Below are positions 8,815-18,564 of a stretch of DNA of 64,000 nucleotides, one piece after another. Origin of the DNA: Anaerolineales bacterium (GTDB taxonomy: Bacteria > Chloroflexota > Anaerolineae > Anaerolineales > UBA4823); the NCBI GenBank assembly GCA_003105035.1, contig PQAL01000004.1:34725-98724 (forward strand), read 5' to 3'. The translations under genes were made by a program, and so were the position numbers. The notes under the pieces are model-generated. The model made no database searches. It worked only from the letters and a program-made list of their open reading frames with translations, and had not been told where the DNA came from. Each line of letters starts with the position of its first letter. Within the stretch, counting starts at the first letter, position 1.

Positions 8815-10293
8815 ATGAAAACAATTCTCGTGGCAGAATTTCACCAGGAAACGAACTCCTTTAATCCCTGGCCAACCACACGTAAGGATTTTGAGAGAAG
8901 GCAGGTGTCAACAGGAAAACAGATCCTGGAAACCGGACAGCAATTGGAACTTACCGGTATGCTCCAGGCAATCCAGGAGGCGGATGGCAGGGTGATCCCG
9001 GTTTGTGCTCTGAAGGCTCCCAGCGGCGGGCCGGTAGTGCAGGAGATTGCGGAAGATTTCCTGCACCAGATGATCTGTGCCATCCGGGCAGCGAAGCATG
9101 TGGACGGCATCTTTTTATCCCTGCATGGGGCAACGCAAACGATTGAATGGGAAGATGCGTGTGGTGAGATCATTGAAGCCTGTCGGAAGGAAGCCGGCAG
9201 CCAGGTTGTGATCGCCACCTCTGCTGACTTGCATGCGAACATCACGCAAAAATGGGCAGCGAACGCAGATATCATCTGCGGATATCGGTCTTATCCCCAT
9301 GTTGACCTGTTGGAAACAGGATACCGGGCTGCCAGGCTGGGCATGATGATCTTGCAGGGACGGAAATTGTCCATGGTGCGCGTATCGGTGCCAATGCTGG
9401 TGCCAGCAAACCTCTATACCAGTGTGGCTGGCCCATTCAAAGAGGTGATCGAGGAAGCGAAGGATTTGGTTAACTGCCAGACCCTGCTGGATTGTTCCGT
9501 TTTTCAGATGCAACCATGGTTGGATGTGAGTTGCGCGAGCGGAGCGGTGGTGATCGCCATAGATGAAAACCCTCTCAATGCGGAGACATATGCCCACCAA
9601 TTGGCGTTGCATCTCTTCCAGGTGCGCAAAGATTTCCGACCAGCCCTGCAGTCCATTGACCAGGTTATCGACCTTTCCCTTACAAATGAAACCAAGAAAC
9701 CTGTGCTCCTGGTGGATGCTGCCGACTCAGCCAATGCCGGTTCCACGGGAGATAGTGCGGCTGTGTTAGAAGCTCTCCTGCGGCATGAGAAGAAACCCCG
9801 GACAGCAATGATCATCAATGATGCTCCCGCCGTTGCATTGGCCTTTCAGACTGGTATTGGGAAAGTAGTCGAATTCCGTCTTGGTGGGACCAGAAACCCG
9901 ACTTTGTTCTCGCCTGTGGTGGCCGAGGGATATGTGAAATCACTGCATGATGGTGCTTTCAGACTGGAAACAGCAGCCTATCGCGGGGTACGGATCGAGA
10001 TCGGACCGACCGCGGTGATCACCGTTGGTGAGAGCGATATCGTGCTGTGCCATGCGATGATGATGAATGGCGACCCGCAGATCTATCGAGGGTTTGGGCT
10101 GGAACCCACCTTCTACAAGATGGTGGTGGTCAAGGCTTGCACATCGTTCAGAGAAGCCTATGCCCAGATTTCTGACATTGTTTGTTATACCGACACCCCG
10201 GGGGCGGCCTCAGCAGACTTGGCATCTCTTCCTTTTCAGAAAGTACCTTCATCGTTCTATCCGTTCACTGACTTGTCCGAATTAGAAATTTAA
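8815..10293 (+). CDS. M81 family metallopeptidase, MlrC-like
   Basis: A 492-aa protein with the two-domain layout of the M81 family, named for MlrC of microcystin degradation. Likely metal ligands are seen in AEFHQETNSFNP near the N-terminus, the DLHANIT motif near residue 140 and YPHVDLLETG near residue 162. The C-terminal domain contains VDAADSANAGSTGDS. AGGAG lies 5-6 bases before the ATG. In non-microcystin bacteria these proteins often sit beside family-5 ABC transporters, as here, and probably hydrolyse unusual amide or peptide bonds. The true substrate is unknown. Confidence 0.85.
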   Translation: MKTILVAEFHQETNSFNPWPTTRKDFERRQVSTGKQILETGQQLELTGMLQAIQEADGRVIPVCALKAPSGGPVVQEIAEDFLHQMICAIRAAKHVDGIFLSLHGATQTIEWEDACGEIIEACRKEAGSQVVIATSADLHANITQKWAANADIICGYRSYPHVDLLETGYRAARLGMMILQGRKLSMVRVSVPMLVPANLYTSVAGPFKEVIEEAKDLVNCQTLLDCSVFQMQPWLDVSCASGAVVIAIDENPLNAETYAHQLALHLFQVRKDFRPALQSIDQVIDLSLTNETKKPVLLVDAADSANAGSTGDSAAVLEALLRHEKKPRTAMIINDAPAVALAFQTGIGKVVEFRLGGTRNPTLFSPVVAEGYVKSLHDGAFRLETAAYRGVRIEIGPTAVITVGESDIVLCHAMMMNGDPQIYRGFGLEPTFYKMVVVKACTSFREAYAQISDIVCYTDTPGAASADLASLPFQKVPSSFYPFTDLSELEI

Positions 10294-10379
10294 CTGTTAT
10301 TACTACTGGAATATCATATAATAACGATGAAAACCTGAGCATTGAGACCCGAATTATTGATAAGTGGAAGGCAGGGTAT

Positions 10380-11165
10380 ATGTTATCTGAAGAGCGCCGC
10401 AATCAAATCCTTGAGATCATCAATCACGATAAGATCATTAAGATCAAGGATATTACCAAACGATTTAATGTTTCGATTGCCACTGTACGTCGTGACCTTG
10501 ACATCCTGCAAGAACAACTTTACATCAAGCGTGTCTATGGGGGCGCCATCCCGGTGACGCCATCAGGCACCGAGCCGTTATATTTCACGCGGGAAATGGA
10601 AAATCGGGCCGAAAAAATCGCCATCGGAAAGGCAGCTGCGGAAATGGTGGTGGAGGGCGATACGATCTACCTGGATATTGGTACAACCACCCAGGAGGTG
10701 GGACGTAATCTAAAGAAAATGAATAATATTACCGTAATCACCAGTTCACTGACGATCATGACCGAATTGGCGAATTCCAATGTCACTGTCTATTCGCTGG
10801 GAGGCAAGATCCGCCCGCATGAATTATCGATGTCGGGCAGTATCGCGATACATTCGCTGGAACAATTTTGCGTACAAAAAGCGTTCATCGGTGCAGCCGG
10901 GGTGACGTTTGATGAAGGAATTTCAGATTTTAATTACGAGGAAGCCCAGGTAAGATTGACGGCCATAAAACGAGCCAAACAAGCCATCTTGGTGGTGGAC
11001 AGCACGAAATTTGGTAACAACGCCTTTGCTCGCACCTGTTCCTTGGATTACTTCCATACCATCGTTACGGATATTAATGTCCCAAAGAAGTATATTGATG
11101 GCATCAACGACCGGAAGATCAACCTGGTCACTGTTCAACCAGCCGGGGGTATTGAAACGAGTTAG
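10380..11165 (+). CDS. DeoR/GlpR-family transcriptional regulator
   Basis: A 261-aa repressor. The N-terminal winged helix-turn-helix (IKIKDITKRFNVSIATVRRDL, residues about 19-40) is the DeoR signature. The C-terminal sugar-phosphate sensor domain has YLDIGTTTQEVGR and the VDSTKFG motif. It is the last gene of the catabolic cluster, 86 bases after the M81 gene, and probably controls it. No clear operator pair could be recognised by eye. Confidence 0.88.
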   Translation: MLSEERRNQILEIINHDKIIKIKDITKRFNVSIATVRRDLDILQEQLYIKRVYGGAIPVTPSGTEPLYFTREMENRAEKIAIGKAAAEMVVEGDTIYLDIGTTTQEVGRNLKKMNNITVITSSLTIMTELANSNVTVYSLGGKIRPHELSMSGSIAIHSLEQFCVQKAFIGAAGVTFDEGISDFNYEEAQVRLTAIKRAKQAILVVDSTKFGNNAFARTCSLDYFHTIVTDINVPKKYIDGINDRKINLVTVQPAGGIETS

Positions 11166-11239
11166 CCTCCGCATGCTAATGTGGAGATATCAAGCGGAGA
11201 GGTTCTGGAAGGACAACCATCCGTGCGCACACCGCTGCG

Positions 11240-11278
11240 GGGGCCCGGCAGGAGTCGGACCTGTAACCAAGCGTATTA
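11240..11278 (-). repeat. Degenerate tRNA 3'-half fragment (outermost att remnant)
   Basis: On the minus strand this matches the T-arm, acceptor end and part of the anticodon arm of the fragment at 20048. It shares GGGCCCGGCAGGAGTCGGAC (plus strand) and ACCAAGCG, but the anticodon region has decayed (TATTAGG in place of ATTATGAG). It is not a complete tRNA. It marks the left limit of the integration-prone region, just after the catabolic cluster. Confidence 0.6.
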
Positions 11279-11327
11279 GGCCTCCGGTCAACCGTGGGCG
11301 GGATCGGGGACCCGCGCCGAACGATGA

Positions 11328-11996
11328 TCAGCCTGGATTTACGAAAGGAAGCCGTTCGCGGCACTTTGGGAAATTACTACAGCCATAGAAGTGTTGCCCG
11401 GTATATTCCCCCTTGCCAGCTGTCCGCAAAACCATGGGGATCCCACACTTTGGACAAAATGGGATGGACCTTCCCTGGTTAATCTCAACCGGAACCGGCG
11501 GTATATTTCCGACTCCATTGTTCACATGTTGTAAAACTCGTGATTCAATGTCTTTGGTGTTGTAGTCATGTTGTGCTGGTACATGCAATAGGGGCAGATG
11601 CGCTGCTTTAAAAACTTCGTCATTGAACAAATCTCTTTCCCTTCTGGAAGCCTGATTATGGCTGGCATCATCCAGTTCTATCCCTGCGATTGGTCGCATT
11701 GATCCAGGCTCGCAAAGAAGGAAATCCACGTGGCGGTGAGCAACGCGATTGTGGAACCCATAGTTCTCATTTGGGCGCATGACAAAAAACACATCTGCCA
11801 GGTTCACCTTGGTAAGGATGGAATAACGAGACCCAAATAGCAATATGAGAACCTTATAAAATGATAGCTCAGCAGGGGATAAAAAATCATCGCGTAATCG
11901 ATAGGGGAGATGTGTATTCTGGGGAGTGTTTTTCTTTTTGGGGAGGGAAAAGAATGCGGATAAGCAACCAGGTCTTGAATCTGTTTTGTGGGCCAT
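11328..11996 (-). CDS. DUF2726-type protein with C-terminal zinc ribbon
   Basis: A 222-aa protein. Residues about 40-165 resemble DUF2726, a nuclease-fold domain with RHVDFLLCEPGSMRPIAGIEL and a following DDASH, giving a D...E pattern. The C-terminus (FCPKCGIPMVLR then FYGCSNFPKCRE) is a topoisomerase-type four-cysteine zinc ribbon for nucleic-acid binding. GGAGAG lies ahead of the ATG. The first ~30 residues are basic. It sits alone between two att remnants. Function is unknown, but DUF2726 proteins are common on mobile elements. Confidence 0.7.
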   Translation of the reverse strand: MAHKTDSRPGCLSAFFSLPKKKNTPQNTHLPYRLRDDFLSPAELSFYKVLILLFGSRYSILTKVNLADVFFVMRPNENYGFHNRVAHRHVDFLLCEPGSMRPIAGIELDDASHNQASRRERDLFNDEVFKAAHLPLLHVPAQHDYNTKDIESRVLQHVNNGVGNIPPVPVEINQGRSIPFCPKCGIPMVLRTAGKGEYTGQHFYGCSNFPKCRERLPFVNPG

Positions 11997-12318
11997 GATG
12001 ATTTCTCTCCAGCGATTCAGTCAACTGCGATTGATTTTTGGGGAACCTATTACCTAAAGTGACGCAGGTGGGAGGCGGACCTCCCGGAGGCCTTCGACGG
12101 GACGGTGTGCGACCAAGCGATTATGTGGTGGGGAAAAAGCAATTTCTATAATGTCCACCAATTATATCCCCTATATATGGCTTTTCATTTATTAATATTT
12201 ACCATATATGGGGGTATTTTCATTTATGCTATGTGCATACACCGTATGTTTTCTATGCCTTCTCTTCTGGTAGCTGTAGTAGCTATCGTTTATTGGTAGT
12301 GATTACTTTTTTCTTATG
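11997..12318. other. Gap between cargo genes with att and arm-like sequences
   Basis: No supported gene. It holds a partial att remnant at 12109-12125 and the decamer ATATGGGGGT at 12206-12215, also present beside the functional-looking att at 20048. A short open frame across the att remnant has no ribosome-binding site and a composition of untranslated AT-rich DNA. Confidence 0.5.
12109..12125 (-). repeat. Partial att remnant (anticodon-loop core)
   Basis: The 17 bases GCGACCAAGCGATTATG are identical to 20071-20087 of the att-like tRNA fragment. The acceptor and T-arm part is replaced by unrelated GC-rich sequence. Identity confined to the anticodon-arm core suits a crossover core left by integration or excision. 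Confidence 0.55.
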
Positions 12319-15300
12319 TTATTCCTCATCAAGCTTGGTTATCACTGCTTCAAGAATTTCTGAAAACCCTGATGTCTGGTGAAGGGATGCTGTGAGGGTA
12401 TTCATAGTTTTGAGAATGTTCATCAATTCAGGTAACATTATTCTAATTTTCGTATAAAGATCAATATCTTCACGAAAGCCCTGCATATTATCAGAAGAAA
12501 CACGCTTCATTACTTCATCAAGTTCATGTTTCTTCTTCTCCCAGTATTCAACATACTGTGCTCTGTCAATCGGGTCGTAAATCTTTGCGTCGTTTAGTAT
12601 TATTGGGAATATCCGATCAGCAAATTTTCCATTTTCCGCGATTTGGACTAGTTCGAAGCAGCAGTTTGGAGATTTAAGGTATTTATCGCTTATCACCAAG
12701 ATAATCGCATTACCACGACCTATATTTTTCATGAATTTATTAATATCGCCTTTAAACCCCAAATCGCGTTTATCACGGATGATATTTATATTTCTTTTTT
12801 GAAATTCTTGATCTAATTCATTTACTATTATTTCATTCTCATCACCCCAGGCATATGAAAGAAATACTTCTGCTTTTTTCATTTTTCCAAAAGTATCTAT
12901 CAATTGATGTTTGAGCACATCGCGTAATGGCTTGAATCTCTCATGTTCGAGTTGAATAGAATATAGGCTTAAAACCAAATCAAATAAAGTGACAGCATAT
13001 GATGTTTCATCACTAAAATCGCCATATCGAATATCGGTCATTTCCACAGGAATAGAAGTACGTAAATTACCTTTTAACAATAATGGGATTACTGAGACTT
13101 GATTTTGTTTAGGTCTCTCATGATTTTTTTTGATTTCTGTCTTAATATCGATTTCTTTTTTTTCTACCCACATCTTCTTATAGTCAGGTGTACAAACCAT
13201 CAGAATATAATCATTTCCATGAATCTGATCTAGATCTTCCAAAACAAATATACCTGCTTCGAGTAAGTCATGAATAAGATTTTCAACCCAATCAAGTTGG
13301 TCGTTGGCGTGACTGATATAACAACGTGGAGGAACACGGTCAATGCGAAAGCTTTTTATCTTAGCGAGATTCATCTCGTAAATTCTTCGAAGTTTAACAA
13401 GTGATTCTTCCCTCTGAACTCTCCTTCCAACTTTTGCGCCAAGAGTTTGGGGAGTATCAATTTCTGGGAGAAACGTTTTAGCCCCGCATTCATCGCAGAA
13501 TAAAAATTTATTACCGCCATGTAAATGCTTGATAATTAATGAGTGTCCAATTTGGTGCAATTGGGGACAAAAAACTGGCGGTATCCGGATTACTTCTACG
13601 TCATGATTGAATAAGAACTTCTCAAATAAACCTTGAAAAAGTGCACGGCCATATGTAGGCATGGTTGTGCTGTAATATAACAATAATTCAATTTCTCCCT
13701 CTTTCTCGTCAATGAGACGGAAACCACAAATCTCACTTGCCCCCATCTCATATTGTGCTTGATTCTGCCATTGGTTTATTCGGGTGAACGCGGTGGTATA
13801 ACCTAGTAAAACTACTAATGAAGCATAAATGTTCTCTGTTCGTCCGCGAACGATAAACAACACATCATCCACATAATCAAATTCATCTTTAAGTGGACGT
13901 TTTTGTTTTATTAGTGCAGGAAAAATCAGCAGGGAATCATTGCCTAATTTCTCCCTAAAACAAATATCATGGTCAAGAAAGCGCTGTACAACTGCATCTA
14001 TCAAGGTTTGTTCTTCATCTTTTGGGAGTCCTTTAATTTCATCAACCTGATAATTTCCTTGAAGGAGTTCCATTTCATTTATAGCCCCTAGCTCGCGGGG
14101 ATTTTTATCAGCTAAAAGGATAACAGATGAAGCTATATTGACCAACAAATCAGGGGCAAGCAATATATACTCAACACCGACTGCATTATGTAAGTTTGTG
14201 ACATAACCATGGGTTTCAAGATGCTCGATTGCCGTTCTTATTTCTGCTGTGGTGAAGCTTATGTCATTATCAATTGCATGTAATTGCAGTATCAAATCAG
14301 AGAAACGAACTAGAACTTTCTTAGAGTCATCGCTCTCTTTGAGAGAAAGAATGTAATCTTTAATGCGTTTGAAAGTAAAAGTAGTGACTGTTGAAATCAT
14401 TTGTTCCCAAGGAATTTGGATTTTAATAATCTCCAGTAATGATTCCATGCCTTCCCCAGTCAAGGCACTTGTACTTATATAACCTCCACTAATACCATAA
14501 CGTTGGCAGAACTGTTCAAGATCTTGTTGCGAGAGTATTGGAGCTCCGCGATCAACCCTTGCTCCAATTAAAATAGATGGTGGTAATCGCTTTTTCCCTT
14601 TCAATTGCTCTAACCAGTATTGTGCCCCCTTTAGAGGATCTTGACGGTTACTTGGGTCAAATACAATTAGCGAGACGTTCACATTATCTAAGAAGATTGA
14701 GTGGATTTGGCGATATACATGCTGTCCAGCCAAGTCCCAAAGAACAGCTTCGCACTCAGTGTCATCATTGCGTTTAGTGTTGAGCCTGTTAATTATCCAA
14801 AACTGTTGTCCGTGTGAAGATATTTGTTCTTTATATTCACCATGTGAAAGCCACCAACCCACGCCAGTTTTTCCAACACCAGTATCACCAACTAAGACGA
14901 GTTTGGCTGTTGTATATTGTAGAGAATGAGTAGTCGCTTTTTTAGAAAGGAGAATACTCATGTCTAGATCCCAGAATCGGATTAATTTATTTTTCCCAAT
15001 GGTTGCGATTAAATGTTTCTGGGAATAATTTTCGCCGAAACCGGTACTTAGACTTGTTATTTCTTGAGCAAATATTGCTGAAATTTCCCAAGTATCAGTA
15101 CGCCAAATTCTTAATGTATGGTTTCCATCTACCAAGAATAGTAAACGTCCATCAAATGAATAGGAGATTGATCTTATTGCTTGTGTAAGGCCTTCAAGAA
15201 TTTTCGTCATTTGATTATTCTTAACGTCCCAAAGGCTTATATTATTACTAGTGGATCCTATGGCAAGTGTATGACCATCTGGAGACCATGCCAAGCTTGG

Positions 15301-15948
15301 AATATTTGTGTTCTTATTAAGCTCCTTAATAATCTGTACAACTTTTCTTGTCCTAATATCGCATAGATATACATTGTTATTTACTGAAGCAGAAATCTGT
15401 TTTCCATCAGGAGACCAAGCAATTTGTAAAACGCCCCCATTTTCTTCTTTATTTGTCTTGAGTATATTGATTTTATTGGATTCAGTTGCCCACAAGTAAA
15501 TATAGGGGTCATTATGAGAAAAACAATATGCTATATATTGGCTATCTGGTGACCATGAGATTGATTTCACATTTTGAGGGAGAGAACTAATCATTTTTAA
15601 TTGATTTTGGTTATTGATATCCCATCTCTTAATTGTTCTATCCTTTGCTCCAGATACGAGTTGAGAATTATCAGGTGCCCAGGAAATAGATAATATCTCA
15701 GCTTCGTGTCCTTTAAGTATTGACATACATTTTCCACGTCTTATATCCCAAATTCGGATAGCATTATCATTTGCTGTTGATGCTATATAGTTACCATTGG
15801 GTGAAATTGCAATGCAAGTTATTGGGGATGAATGTTCGGACAAGACTTGTCTTAAAGTAATACCTGGAATTGGTGAATCACCAATATTTATTTGTTTTCC
15901 ATCGGGACCATTTTCATGAGGTGAATATTCAAACATATCTTGGGTCAT
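12319..15948 (-). CDS. WD40-Roc/COR GTPase with two TIR-like domains
   Basis: A 1209-aa multidomain protein. Residues about 35-335 hold seven WD40-like repeats (each ending in W/LWD or similar, with SWSPDG-type motifs). A Roc/Ras-like GTPase follows, with Walker A GDTGVGKT at 354-361 and a WDLAGQHVY switch motif. A COR-like linker spans about 520-800, with a CDECG zinc-like knuckle near 840. Two TIR-like domains end the protein: RCYISHAND near 875 and VFLSYAWGDENE near 1028. The second keeps the TIR-type glutamate in SPNCCFEL near 1099. I infer a sensor-switch-NADase immune or death protein. It lies between att remnants as cargo. Confidence 0.85.
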   Translation of the reverse strand: MTQDMFEYSPHENGPDGKQINIGDSPIPGITLRQVLSEHSSPITCIAISPNGNYIASTANDNAIRIWDIRRGKCMSILKGHEAEILSISWAPDNSQLVSGAKDRTIKRWDINNQNQLKMISSLPQNVKSISWSPDSQYIAYCFSHNDPYIYLWATESNKINILKTNKEENGGVLQIAWSPDGKQISASVNNNVYLCDIRTRKVVQIIKELNKNTNIPSLAWSPDGHTLAIGSTSNNISLWDVKNNQMTKILEGLTQAIRSISYSFDGRLLFLVDGNHTLRIWRTDTWEISAIFAQEITSLSTGFGENYSQKHLIATIGKNKLIRFWDLDMSILLSKKATTHSLQYTTAKLVLVGDTGVGKTGVGWWLSHGEYKEQISSHGQQFWIINRLNTKRNDDTECEAVLWDLAGQHVYRQIHSIFLDNVNVSLIVFDPSNRQDPLKGAQYWLEQLKGKKRLPPSILIGARVDRGAPILSQQDLEQFCQRYGISGGYISTSALTGEGMESLLEIIKIQIPWEQMISTVTTFTFKRIKDYILSLKESDDSKKVLVRFSDLILQLHAIDNDISFTTAEIRTAIEHLETHGYVTNLHNAVGVEYILLAPDLLVNIASSVILLADKNPRELGAINEMELLQGNYQVDEIKGLPKDEEQTLIDAVVQRFLDHDICFREKLGNDSLLIFPALIKQKRPLKDEFDYVDDVLFIVRGRTENIYASLVVLLGYTTAFTRINQWQNQAQYEMGASEICGFRLIDEKEGEIELLLYYSTTMPTYGRALFQGLFEKFLFNHDVEVIRIPPVFCPQLHQIGHSLIIKHLHGGNKFLFCDECGAKTFLPEIDTPQTLGAKVGRRVQREESLVKLRRIYEMNLAKIKSFRIDRVPPRCYISHANDQLDWVENLIHDLLEAGIFVLEDLDQIHGNDYILMVCTPDYKKMWVEKKEIDIKTEIKKNHERPKQNQVSVIPLLLKGNLRTSIPVEMTDIRYGDFSDETSYAVTLFDLVLSLYSIQLEHERFKPLRDVLKHQLIDTFGKMKKAEVFLSYAWGDENEIIVNELDQEFQKRNINIIRDKRDLGFKGDINKFMKNIGRGNAIILVISDKYLKSPNCCFELVQIAENGKFADRIFPIILNDAKIYDPIDRAQYVEYWEKKKHELDEVMKRVSSDNMQGFREDIDLYTKIRIMLPELMNILKTMNTLTASLHQTSGFSEILEAVITKLDEE

Positions 15949-16145
15949 ACGCCTACTGCCTTGGAGAATAAAATTTTGTGAATAATTTATTGCAACATTT
16001 ATTTTCTTGCAGATCTAATCGTGGAGAGTAGGTTTTTATTGGATAATGTCTCATATATTCTGCCTCCAGCAATCATATGTATGAAATATCCCATCAACTC
16101 ATCTATTACATCCCTAGAAAAAAAATTAATCTGGATAAAGACGCA

Positions 16146-16943
16146 TTATTTACATGAACTTTCCGGTAGGATCTCGATATAAAAGTCTCCTAAATATTGC
16201 TCATCTTTCGAAGAATATATATAAGGATTTAATAATCCACCCCCTTCAATCTTGCCCACAACCAAAACACATCGATTAATATAAAATCCCAAATAAATAT
16301 CACCAAATAACTCAAGACATTTTTTATCATATTCAAGACCAAAATCTCTACCATCGAGGCAAAAATAACCTTTATATGTGGGGGAAGGTATTGAGTTTAT
16401 ATCAATCTCCATTTTGGTAATAGTGCCATAGATACAAGTAAATAGCCCAACATTGCGATAAGCATCATCAGCAGAAATGCAGTTGCGCGTTTTATCTTCA
16501 ATAAATGCTTCAGTTTCATTTGAATTAAGTGTTTCTATATGGGCATCAACGGTTTGTGTAGCAAATATATGTTGATAATAGCTATATTTCCCTCTTTCGA
16601 TTTCATACATCATATAAATTACGATCAATAATAATATTAATATCCCTATTAACCATGATTTCCAACCCAGGATAATCTTTCTGGGTATATCGCGTAATCT
16701 ATCAACAAAGTTTTGAAAAGTATCTTTAGTTGGGTGAAAATCATCAAGAACATTGACATAATAGTTAAGAAAGAATATTAGCACATAATATTGCCCAATG
16801 ATGAAAACAACAATACGTAGTGTTTTAGTTAAGAAGTTAACACTTGGTGAAGAAAATCCTCTAAACCACCATATAGATAATAATGTTGCTGTGATTAAAT
16901 ATAAGGTGAGAAAGAGAAAACCAATTAACCTTTTCATTTTCAC
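16146..16943 (-). CDS. Membrane protein of unknown function
   Basis: A 265-aa protein with three hydrophobic helices (about residues 5-27, 35-65 and 95-115), then a roughly 150-residue soluble domain containing several cysteines (NCISADDAYRN, LFTCIYGTI, KKCLEL, NRCVLVVGKIEGGG). The last part resembles an OB-like lipoprotein or SH3-type fold of surface proteins, but I do not recognise the family. It is AT-rich, alone between two other cargo genes, and ends with a Cys-Lys tail. Confidence 0.65.
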   Translation of the reverse strand: MKMKRLIGFLFLTLYLITATLLSIWWFRGFSSPSVNFLTKTLRIVVFIIGQYYVLIFFLNYYVNVLDDFHPTKDTFQNFVDRLRDIPRKIILGWKSWLIGILILLLIVIYMMYEIERGKYSYYQHIFATQTVDAHIETLNSNETEAFIEDKTRNCISADDAYRNVGLFTCIYGTITKMEIDINSIPSPTYKGYFCLDGRDFGLEYDKKCLELFGDIYLGFYINRCVLVVGKIEGGGLLNPYIYSSKDEQYLGDFYIEILPESSCK

Positions 16944-17063
16944 CTCTCCTTACCTGAAGGTATATTTTTATTACCACCCAATTTTCTTTCCGATATTATC
17001 CACATGTACACTAGTAGTATCCATGGGATTTTGTGCAACTAGGCGATTATGAACCGTTTACCT

Positions 17064-17585
17064 TTACGGCCCAAGGTAGATCCAAGATCCACAATCTTCC
17101 ACACTAACCTGAAAGGCAGTTGAAGGAATATACATAGTTCCACCTGCCATTCCGAAGTGGTTGCTGATAATATCTCCAGTTCGCGTATCTATTTCCCAAT
17201 AACACCGATCACCTGTTCCTTGAGATCGCCACACGCCTGGTGCAATATCTACTCCCACCAGGTAGAACCCATCGCCGCGAGGCGTTGTGAGGGGATTTAC
17301 TGTGGGTGTGGGGGTACCGGTTTTTGTGGGGGTTGACGTGATGGTTGGTGTGAATATTGGGGAATTAGTGAAAGTGGGTGTGACGATTTTTGTGATCTGG
17401 ACCGTTGGTTGTTGGGTATAGGTTGGATAGGGTGTATTTGTAGGGTACGGTGTTTGTGAAGGGATTGGCGTCCAGGCACCTTGTGTTTCTTGAACCGCGC
17501 TTTGTATGGCTGCTTGTGATGGTGTACACGCGGATAAAAAGAAAGTCGCCATACAGAAATAGAATGCGAAACGACTCATCTTCAT
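17064..17585 (-). CDS. Secreted lipoprotein with Pro/Thr linker
   Basis: A 173-aa exported protein. Residues 1-20 form a lipoprotein signal ending in LSAC. A linker of Thr/Pro/Ser repeats covers about 40-100. A compact C-terminal domain follows, with YLVGVDIAPGVWRSQGTGDR and CYWEIDTRTGD. This C-terminal layout occurs in many Chloroflexota and Actinobacteria surface lipoproteins of unknown role. GGGGAACC precedes the ATG. Confidence 0.7.
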   Translation of the reverse strand: MKMSRFAFYFCMATFFLSACTPSQAAIQSAVQETQGAWTPIPSQTPYPTNTPYPTYTQQPTVQITKIVTPTFTNSPIFTPTITSTPTKTGTPTPTVNPLTTPRGDGFYLVGVDIAPGVWRSQGTGDRCYWEIDTRTGDIISNHFGMAGGTMYIPSTAFQVSVEDCGSWIYLGP

Positions 17586-17742
17586 AGGTTCCCCTTTCCC
17601 TGTTTGTTTTTCCTCCTGGTTATTATCGCGCCATTTCCAACATTGTACGCATATAAGCTGTTTCTTGTTTAATTAGTATGATGTATGGTTTTGAAATTAT
17701 CGTCCTCTCATTCCTTCCAAAATCGGAATTCGTTTTATCTGA

Positions 17743-17979
17743 TTTGCCAAAAAAAACCATCACAGAAACAGCTCTTACATTGTTAATGGCGATAAAAATA
17801 TGATGCACTCAAATTTGAGTATTACAGATGGAGTTTACGGGACACTTTCAGATAATGATGTTAAAGGACAAATAACGACACTTGGTCTTAGAAAAGATTT
17901 TAGTGAAGTTAGGAACATTGAAGAGTTAACGGACATAATAAGAAAACTTGTAGAAAGGTGGGGGGTTGATCACGTTTAA
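17743..17979 (+). pseudogene. C-terminal relic of a tyrosine integrase
   Basis: An open frame of 78 codons ends in TAA at 17977-17979. Its last 59 residues (MHSNLSITDGVYGTLSDNDV and onwards) resemble the C-terminus of phage-type tyrosine recombinases, where a conserved His and the Tyr nucleophile sit in a similar H-(n)-TD.VY spacing. A stop at 17740-17742 and the absence of any upstream integrase sequence show that the rest of the gene is gone. It lies within the att graveyard, fitting an older element lost at this site. Confidence 0.5.
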
Positions 17980-18008
17980 CTTACATGGGATGTATTAAAG
18001 AGGTGGAT

Positions 18009-18485
18009 TTACAATCCAGTAAGAAAGATTTGCCCAATAGAACCTCCTGCATAAAACAGAGTTGCTGAAAGAAAGAAATAGATTATTTGGGCAATTACTA
18101 ACCATGCAGATGGTGTATCGGTCGTCATGATGAGTGAAAGGATAATCAAGACAGGAACGAGGATTAACACGATAATTATCGAAAGTATTAGGGCAGTATT
18201 TTCCCAAGCAATCTTTCGTGGTTTTGATACCAAACCAGAAATTAATTTGACTATTGTTTGACCAACAAGAATTGAAGATGCAAGAGACCATTCGGGGATA
18301 CGAAAAAAGGCGGAGAATTCGCCTTTACTAAAAGAGATAATACCAATCACAATAAACGGTAAAATAATGAATAAGAGTTCGGCAATGATTAATATTTGTG
18401 CTTTTTTAAATTGTTCATTTAGTGTGGGGATATCTTTATCACTTTTTATTTTTTCAATTACTTGTTTGTTTATATTATTTGGCAT
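18009..18485 (-). CDS. Small four-helix membrane protein
   Basis: A 158-aa protein with four strongly hydrophobic segments (about residues 30-50, 62-80, 92-118 and 127-150) and a charged N-terminus (NNINKQVIEKIKSDKD). I do not recognise the family. It is AT-rich like its neighbours and lies just left of an att remnant at 18565. It may belong to the adjacent cargo rather than to any backbone function. Confidence 0.6.
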   Translation of the reverse strand: MPNNINKQVIEKIKSDKDIPTLNEQFKKAQILIIAELLFIILPFIVIGIISFSKGEFSAFFRIPEWSLASSILVGQTIVKLISGLVSKPRKIAWENTALILSIIIVLILVPVLIILSLIMTTDTPSAWLVIAQIIYFFLSATLFYAGGSIGQIFLTGL

Positions 18486-18564
18486 ATTCTTAATAACCTA
18501 CTAGTTTCGTTAATATTAGGAAAGTAAAGAAAAGCTAATTGCGCAGACTAAATTGCATCAAAGG

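Noticed and set aside
12105..12299. A 64-aa plus-strand protein across an att remnant
   Set aside because: No ribosome-binding site, sequence overlaps the tRNA-derived fragment and AT-rich spacer, and no recognisable motif.
17623..17808. A 61-aa minus-strand gene
   Set aside because: It overlaps the integrase relic, has no ribosome-binding site and shows no domain.
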